This document shows, piece by piece, positions 6,972 through 12,291 of a stretch of 12,291 nt of DNA (position 1 is the stretch's first letter; each line of letters begins with the position of its first letter). The stretch is from positions 346,973 to 359,263 of the forward strand of contig JBBHKE010001676.1 in NCBI GenBank assembly GCA_037447655.1. Reading direction: 5' to 3'. This DNA is from Zygnema cylindricum. Taxonomy: Eukaryota > Streptophyta > Zygnematophyceae > Zygnematales > Zygnemataceae. The translations under genes were made by a program, and so were the position numbers. The notes below the pieces were generated by a model. The model was not told the origin of the DNA and searched no databases. It saw only the letters and a list, made by a program, of their open reading frames with translations.

Positions 6972-7054
6972 CTTCTACAACAGACTGGTTAGAGCTAACG
7001 GCTACGCCGGGCTTTGCCGGTCGGAGGTTCGAGTCCTCCCGGACTCAACCTTTT
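6972..7054 (+). other. tRNA-like (Pol III promoter-like) block in LTR D, best copy
   Basis: GACTGGTTAGAGC (6983-6995) has the form of a tRNA D-loop and A-box. A perfect T-arm follows: stem GGAGG (7023-7027), loop TTCGAGT (7028-7034), stem CCTCC (7035-7039). The B-box GGTTCGAGTCC (7026-7036) matches the consensus at every position. CGGACTCA then takes the place of an acceptor 3' strand, and TTTT (7051-7054) could end Pol III transcription, within hairpin CTCAAC/GTTGAG. No complementary 5' acceptor strand and no clear anticodon arm are present, so it is not a functional tRNA. It is SINE-head-like and antisense to the element. Confidence 0.55.
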
Positions 7055-7099
7055 GTTGAGATTGACTTAAGTCACTCTTTAGTCTTGCATATAGAGCTG

Positions 7100-7189
7100 A
7101 GGTAGCCATGGCTCCATCACTCTCTCTCCCTCCTTCAGTGACTACAACAAGTATGGGGGCAAGAGAGAAGAGATGGAGGCAAGTTGCCT
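7100..7189. other. conserved long hairpin in LTR D
   Basis: The 5' arm AGGTAGCC, GCTCCATC and TCTCTCT pairs with AGAGAGA, GATGGAG and TTGCCT in the 3' arm. The loop shares CAGTGACTACAACAAGT with LTR C. In element sense it sits within the first 165 bases of the LTR. Confidence 0.55.
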
Positions 7190-7610
7190 GTATTTTTTCT
7201 TATCTGTTTCCGCTAATATATTTATACCTAGAAAATACCCAAAAACTATTTATTTCAACAGTCTTCTAGAGTGTGATTTTACTGTGAGTGAGATGTGTGC
7301 TGTCCGGATTGGAATTTTTTGCTCTTTCTATCTCACCTCTTCGCCTTAACGCCCCATTATCGAGCTCCACTGCTAGACTTCTATGGGTTGTCCTCCTGGG
7401 TCGTTCGGGTGAATATTTGCGGGTTGCGCGTGCTTTTTGGTTGTTCAAGCCCTCTTCGTCCTTGGAATCAACAGTTGAAGCTTTGCTGCAACCTCTAACA
7501 CCTGACGATATCCTCTCTTTTGTTGAAAGGCATGATCCTCTTGACACACTTGATTTGGACCGTGGAGCTTTTACCAACGCGCTCATCCGATCCCCTCAAC
7601 TTTGTATGCG

Positions 7611-7695
7611 GTATGTTTTGAATGGTTTAGAAACTAATTTGAGATGTTTTTCCTTATGAAACCCCATTAATAGGCTTCGACCTTTTTATTTACAG
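7611..7695 (+). other. possible 85-bp intron in the reverse transcriptase pseudogene
   Basis: The segment begins GTATGTTTTG and ends TTTTTATTTACAG, good plant splice sites, and separates the open upstream segment from the first RT block. Joining the exons does not keep the frame of the longest upstream ORF, only another frame. Either a later indel occurred or this is chance. Confidence 0.3.
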
Positions 7696-8778
7696 TGGCG
7701 TCCGACATGGCTCGTGGAGACATTCCCCATAATGTTATCCCGCTTCTTTCTACAACCCAACTTTTTAACTCTATTAAGCCTATTGTAGGAATCCTTCCAA
7801 TTGTTATTAGAGAAGTATTGCACCATTAGATGGCTCGCACTATATGCAACAATGTTGAAGAGCATTTCAAGAGCATTGATATCCGCATCCACTTGGTGTT
7901 GCTAGAAAAGAAGGTTTTGAGGTAGTTGTCTAATGCTTTCCAGTTCGTTCGGATCTTCATCCAGGTTAGGTTGCCATTCTAGTGGATGTGGCTAACTCTT
8001 TCAACAGAATTGATCATAATGTTATCTTCAAAAATGCAAGACATGCAACTTCACGTATAAAAACCAACTTTTCCCTTTCGTTCAAGTTTTATATTTTAGG
8101 CCTAACTCCATATTCTTTTCTCTTGGGGTCTTTAGGGCGATGTCGCCACCTTAAAGTCCAAAACTCGCACTCACGATAGTGGTCCTTTAGGGGTACCTAT
8201 TTTTGCTTAAGACCACCATCAAACATTACGACCATCGATTACAACCTTCTGAAATTGCTTATCCCCATCAATCTTGAATGACACGCAAATCTTCGGTCCG
8301 TGCAACCAACTTTTTGTAATTTCTCTCATTTTGGGGACCATTTTCTTAAGAACCGACTCTTTGTAAAACCATCTAAGTGTGTGGCCTTGTGCTTGCATGA
8401 TTTCTCGTCAAACCGTCACCTCCTCACATACTTTTGTAGTGCATCTTAAAATTAAGGTATGAAGGCCGTAGGTTGCCATAAGCGCCCCTTCTTTCGTCGA
8501 CCAGGTAAATGTCGGTGCATTTTTTTATGACATTTTTCATAATTGGAACCTTCCTAAGCTTCTGAACTGAAAAAAGACTTTTTGGTTATTGATCCGTTGT
8601 TTTTCTCGACACCTTGGCTATCTTGTGCAAACTGTGCAAGAACACAATCTTGTTTGTCTTCCCTTAAAAATTTTGACAACAAACTTTTGGGTGTACTTCA
8701 CCATCTTGTTGGCCATAGAAATTTCGATCATTAGGAGGGGTTTTTGGCGTGTCAACAAATTAGCCTCCCGATTTCAAA

Positions 8779-8826
8779 CGGCGATTTTATATTATATTTA
8801 TATAAAACGAGAAAAATCGGCGATTT
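8779..8826. repeat. 30-bp AT-rich insertion flanked by 9-bp direct repeats
   Basis: CGGCGATTT occurs at 8779-8787 and 8818-8826 around 30 AT-rich bases. Discounting the insert and one repeat joins the RT blocks ISNG and DLNLV without breaking the frame (39 bases, 13 codons). It is either a footprint of a small insertion or a slippage duplication. Confidence 0.55.
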
Positions 8827-9236
8827 GAATCTTGTAGCCATTTTTTCTCGTTTTATTATTGATGATGTCTCTTTTTTAGCTTATATTGTCCATACATTGG
8901 AGGAATGTCTCAAACAATTTGAAATAGCCCTCTTCTCATCTCATAAAATACTACCCTACAACGCTTAGAACCAAGTTCCACATTTTCAATCTCTCATTGT
9001 TGATATTAATTTCGAAGTACAATGTTGCATTTTTAAGTAAGAAGTCGTCGTTAAATTTGAAAACCTCTTTAAAGTGATACCTTTCACTCACTCCCGCTTG
9101 TTTTTGTTCATGTTATGAGGCTAGGTCTAGTGAGTGGCAACAAGCCACACCAACCTTTCGACGCCTTGCTTGTCGTCTGCATATTTGCATATGCTTTAGA
9201 CATTACCTTTAGGTTTACCTCCCCCTTTCGTTTTGT

Positions 9237-9245
9237 GGGGGGGGG
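9237..9245. repeat. G9 homopolymer
   Basis: Nine consecutive G lie inside the C-terminal part of the RT pseudogene and probably account for a local frameshift. Confidence 0.7.
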
Positions 9246-9785
9246 CATTGTGTTTAACATTATTCAAATACTACATTTACATCGTTGCTCATAGGGTGGG
9301 GAACTTACTCTTGTGCATGATTTGTTGCGAGATGCCATCGTTATCTTTGGCGTTGAGACGTGCTACACTACCAAACGAAAGGGTTTTCATATACTCTTGA
9401 CCCGACCTAGTCTAAGGATTTCGCAAACCCTCATGTTTGCTTAGTTTTCCTCCATGGTGTCGAAAGAACCTTAGGTGATGACACACGTTTCATCTCCCGC
9501 ACCTTTGCATACAAGTGTGGCCGCTCGAGACGTAGTGTGTACCAAGGAATGGGACTATGTTCATGGAGACCTATCGAATTAGTTTGTCCCACTTGCATAA
9601 GATATTTTTGGATCGTTAGACATGTCATTTGACGACTTCCTCCCCTTGTGTGTGCGAATATCATTTAACTCCAAGGGTCTCGAGAGACATTCGCCGAGCC
9701 TTTTGATTACATTTTGTTGTCAACGTTTATCAATTGCTATTCGACGAGCGATAGTTGCGACCTCCTTTTGGCAAAGCACAGTGGC

Positions 9786-10738
9786 ACATGACAGGTGACG
9801 TCTTGACGATCTTCCACCTAATGACTTGGTCAAAATCTATATTCTCTACGTTTTGTGTTTTTTCCTTGTTGTAGAAGGTCAACTTGTGTATTTCTGTTTT
9901 TGATATTTGTTTTTGTTAATATTGTTTCGTCTCTTTTAGTATTTCAAACGTGAATTAAATTCTTGTGAGTCTTGTAGTCTTTAAATGTGTTTTCAATTTT
10001 ACCCCTTTTGTACATGAATGGTTTTACCTTCACAATTTTTGCAACAAAGCCTTCTTCATTTGTTCTACAAAGCAGTGACATCGTGATATGTGAAATGACA
10101 TCTTAAACATAATTATATCGGCTAAAACAATTTGTTTTCTACTTTGTGATTTATCGACCCCACTTGCCCTTTGACATGGAACTTATTGAGATTAGAAACT
10201 TAACGAGACAAAACAATACTCTACACACCATTATTAAAGTTGGACATTTTCGAGGATTGAATTTTTTTTTTCTTGTCAAATATTTTTACGATATTCAATC
10301 GTGATATCGTGTTAATTATCTTTTAATAATCTAATGGTCCCTCGCAGAGTTACGCTTTTCAGTACAGGGAAACGTTTGACTTTAATAACAATGGGCGATA
10401 TAACTATATGCGTTTTAACACTAATTATGGTTCACAGTATACTCTTTTAAGTGAGTACAACTATTGTGAACAAAAATACGATCGTATTTCCTCAGCATGA
10501 AAATATTTTTGTGTAGTCATAATAAAAATACGTTTTTTCGTTGTAACGTCGAGTTCACACATCGCTGCTACCGTTCTACTCTACGGGGATATTGCACTGA
10601 AACTGGTAGGAATTTTATGGTAATGAATTCCGAAAGAGATAAAAAAAAAATGTTAAGAAAGAGATAGAGTTATGAACTGTATTTTGGGTTGAGTGGCCAA
10701 TAGCCAACAAAAAATATTGTTATAACTCTTATATGGAA
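9786..10738. other. AT-rich intergenic stretch, nothing recognised
   Basis: No ORF of note, RNA gene, LTR or terminal inverted repeat was found between the end of the RT similarity and the first MITE. Poly-T and poly-A runs are common. It may hold the decayed 3' flank of the RT element. Confidence 0.5.
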
Positions 10739-10746
10739 TCAAATTC

Positions 10747-11202
10747 ATAGTGTCATGTATCGATTGCCTTTGGACGATAACCGATATGCCTTTTTTTTTT
10801 GCCTACCGTTAATCGATGGAATAACACGTTACATAGGTATTAGTGTTATCAAGATATAAAACCACGATAACACCGGTTTGATAACTATCGACTATAATTG
10901 TACTTTTATACCGTGATAGTTGTACGATTTATTTTGATGGGTTGAAATTCCGTTCTTCCGTTATACAGAGTGTGGAACAGATTGTCATATGTGGAATGCC
11001 ACGTTATACATTGTGAAAAATATAATACAATACATTACAAAGTACTATTATATGGCGTAGTTTATTTTTTTCAACTTATCGCCAATAAGGAATTTGTTGG
11101 TCTTCGAGTGATATATCGGGACCCCTCACTCTTTGCTAATTGATGAACATCGGTATTGGTTTTATCGCGATAATTTTTTTTTCTGATACAACACACAACA
11201 CT
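10747..11202. mobile_element. hAT-like MITE, copy 1 (456 bp)
   Basis: It is flanked by an 8-bp duplication TCAAATTC at 10739-10746 and 11203-11210, the length typical of hAT elements. The ends are TAGTGTCATGTATCG on the left and CACAACACT on the right, a worn version of the ends of copy 2. The whole length aligns to the reverse complement of copy 2. It has no coding capacity. Many TATCG/CGATA motifs near both ends resemble hAT subterminal transposase-binding repeats. Confidence 0.75.
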
Positions 11203-11210
11203 TCAAATTC

Positions 11211-11562
11211 CCATATTGTAATCGATATGTTTGTGTTCACATAATGGACATTTGACCAAGGTAGATGGCTCGCGCGATTTTTCCCCGTCTTCATTATTTG
11301 GAACTAGATTTGAGAGCGATTTCCCATGTATAAGCACTCACTTTGATGTGTCAACACCATTATCAGCTTTGTACAAAAGACGAGTTGTTTTAGCACGTAA
11401 TGAGACAATTCGTACACTACACTATTTTAAAACAATCCATATTAGGATAATTGACACTATTTAAAATGTACCTATATTAGCGTACAGAAAAAAATATAAT
11501 CATCAATTATATCTGAGGTTCGAGGGTCAAAAATTAGGGGAGCTGAATTAGTGTTATAAGTA
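11211..11562. other. spacer between the two MITEs, nothing recognised
   Basis: This stretch holds a 77-codon plus-strand ORF (11231-11464) with no recognisable domain and no coding context. I do not call it a gene. Confidence 0.5.
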
Positions 11563-12050
11563 CTAATAACTAGTGTTGTGTATCTGCAAGCAATTTATCG
11601 CGATAACACCGATACCGATAGTTATCGGATATTGAATGGTTAGGGATCCCGATATATTGCTCCAATACTAGCAAATTCCATATCGGCTATAAGTAGAAAA
11701 AATATATGACGCTATTTAATAATACTTTATAATATACTGTATTATATATTTTCAGCGTATATAGCATGGCATGCCATGTGTGGCAATCTGTTTTGTACTG
11801 TGTGAAACGAAATTACGCCGTTTTAGTAAGACGGAATAAACCGTACAATTGTACGGTAAGAACCGTACAAGTATCATCAACAGATATCAGTACTGGGGTT
11901 ATCGCGATAAAAAACATATAATGTCGGTTTTTAATCGGCGATGACACTAGTTTCCATATATCGTGCCAATATATCGATTATCTGCAAGTCAAAAAAAGGT
12001 ACATATCGATTATCAGAAAAACCTTGCCGATACACAACACTACTAATAAC
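11563..12050. other. 8-bp target-site duplication CTAATAAC around MITE copy 2
   Basis: CTAATAAC is present at 11563-11570 and 12043-12050, directly outside the terminal inverted repeats. A perfect 8-bp duplication is the mark of hAT transposition. Confidence 0.88.
11571..12042. mobile_element. hAT-like MITE, copy 2 (472 bp)
   Basis: The left end is TAGTGTTGTGTATCTGCAAG and the right end is its inverse with one mismatch (CTTGCCGATACACAACACTA). TAG...CTA ends with an 8-bp duplication are typical of hAT. The interior is AT-rich, lacks a transposase, and is dense in TATCG, CGATA and TTATCGCGATAA motifs. Copy 1 lies in the opposite orientation 368 bp away. Confidence 0.88.
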
Positions 12051-12059
12051 GCTTCACGG

Positions 12060-12225
12060 CAGAGGTCGCAAACGGTCAACGGAAACTGTGACCGACCGTT
12101 AACTGACCGCCCGCGCCGGATCCGGAACGGATTCTGTTGCCAAATTTTGGGGGTCGGGCGGTTACGGTCAGTTGATTCACCAGGAAAAAAAAAACGGTCG
12201 GTTACGGTCGGTCAACCAAAAAACC
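12060..12225. repeat. GC-rich inverted and direct repeats of a GGTCGGTTACGGTC motif
   Basis: GTGACCGACCGTTAACTGAC (from 12088) is inverted against GGTTACGGTCAGTTGATTCAC (in 12160-12180). The motif repeats directly at about 12194-12217 (CGGTCGGTTACGGTCGGTCA). Base composition contrasts sharply with the AT-rich flanks. It looks like terminal or subterminal repeats of another DNA transposon that may continue beyond the right edge. The 70-codon ORF across it is not supported. Confidence 0.5.
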
Positions 12226-12291
12226 AAAAAAAATGAAAATTTTGTACTGTCCCTATAATCCAACATTCTTGTACTTTGTACTCTTTGGCAT

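Larger units (their letters stand above)
3790..7260 (-). mobile_element. Ty1/copia LTR retrotransposon D, 5' half, split by solo LTR C
   Basis: On the minus strand the order is 5' LTR (7260 to 6255), primer site (6254 to 6241), start of gag (to 6165), solo LTR C inserted, the rest of gag (5160 to about 4460), zinc knuckle, protease, and a pre-integrase start ending near 3800. No integrase core, RT, RNase H or 3' LTR is seen, so it is truncated on the left by the non-copia segment. The right end TTTCAACA (7260) abuts the reverse-transcriptase pseudogene; GTCTT (7261-7265) would be its target duplication. Protein and LTR similarity to element A is clear, but the LTRs are far more diverged than A is from B, so D is an older subfamily. 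Confidence 0.85.
6255..7260 (-). repeat. 5' LTR of element D (1006 bp)
   Basis: It starts TGCAATTATG and ends TTTCAACA on the plus strand, next to the primer site. It is collinear with solo LTR C over its whole length and more distantly with LTR A. It carries a GTAC cluster, a G-box, the best-preserved tRNA-like block and the hairpin. Overlapping ORFs on both strands at about 6497-6877 lie wholly within it and are not genes. Confidence 0.88.
7262..9785 (+). pseudogene. reverse transcriptase pseudogene, not copia-type
   Basis: By-eye translation in shifting frames gives an ordered set of blocks of a eukaryotic RT family. GDIPHNVIPLLSTTQLF, then a GxxPIVIxEVL block and MARTICNNVEEHF, lie at about 7710-7870. 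DVANSFNRIDHNVIF (7988-8032) is the first catalytic Asp block. GPLGVPIFA (8181-8207) is the QGDPLG-type block. LNDTQIFGP (8274-8300) is the second catalytic block with its Asp pair damaged. KPSKCVA lies near 8369, and QISLPISNG with DLNLVAIF at 8753-8840. GGELTLVHDLLRDAI (about 9297-9341) and QRLSIAIRRAIV (about 9719-9754) fit a C-terminal helical region. An upstream open segment (7288-7659) may be its N-terminal part. Many stops and shifts make it dead. LTR D abuts its left end. No endonuclease domain was seen, so the element class is open. Confidence 0.7.

Noticed and set aside
6972-7047. Functional tRNA gene
   Set aside because: The T-arm and B-box are good, but no 5' acceptor strand pairs with CGGACTC and no clear anticodon arm forms.
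9431-9664. 77-codon minus-strand ORF
   Set aside because: It is antisense to the C-terminal part of the RT pseudogene and has no recognisable motif.
11231-11464. 77-codon plus-strand ORF between the MITEs
   Set aside because: No domain, no splice or promoter context, and a length compatible with chance.
1-12291. CRISPR arrays, bacterial operons, rRNA genes
   Set aside because: No regularly spaced repeats, no ribosome-binding-site-led gene clusters and no rRNA-like sequence; the content is eukaryotic transposon DNA.

Overview
The window looks like repeat-rich intergenic DNA from a land plant. The evidence is Ty1/copia elements with plant-style Gag and protease, a primer site that pairs with plant initiator tRNA-Met, hAT-type MITEs, and a GTATGT...TTTACAG intron-like stretch. 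No intact host gene is certain. One unassigned 165-codon ORF (3185-3679, minus) could be a host exon.

Layout. (1) 1-2403, minus strand: the 5' part of copia element A, with its LTR at 1354-2403, primer-binding site at 1340-1353 and a gag-protease reading frame carrying four in-frame stops. Its 3' part lies left of the window. (2) 2404-3149: LTR B of the same subfamily, opposite orientation, entered by A; A and B form a large inverted repeat. (3) 3150-about 3790: non-copia DNA with the unassigned ORF. (4) About 3790-7260, minus strand: copia element D, a second, more decayed subfamily (gag, protease, start of the integrase region, 5' LTR at 6255-7260). Its gag is split by solo LTR C (5161-6159) flanked by a perfect 5-bp target duplication ATCGT. 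(5) 7261-about 9785, plus strand: a frameshifted pseudogene of a reverse transcriptase outside the copia type, abutted by LTR D. (6) 9786-10738: AT-rich DNA with nothing recognisable. (7) Two copies of one hAT-like MITE in opposite orientation, 10747-11202 and 11571-12042, each with an 8-bp target duplication. (8) 12060-12225: a GC-rich cluster of GGTCGGTTACGGTC-type inverted repeats.

Most notable is the copia family itself. Its LTRs (about 1.0 kb, TG...CA) are followed directly by a match to the anticodon arm of initiator tRNA-Met, the half-tRNA priming used by Drosophila copia and yeast Ty5, not the usual plant tRNA 3'-end priming. Gag appears to start inside the LTR and read through the primer site. 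The LTRs also hold, antisense to the element, a tRNA-like Pol III block (A/B-box-like, T-arm, T-run) followed by a long hairpin whose stem covaries between three copies, and a cluster of 4-6 GTAC motifs. Element A inserted into LTR B just upstream of where B's tRNA-like block should lie. All alignments were made by eye.
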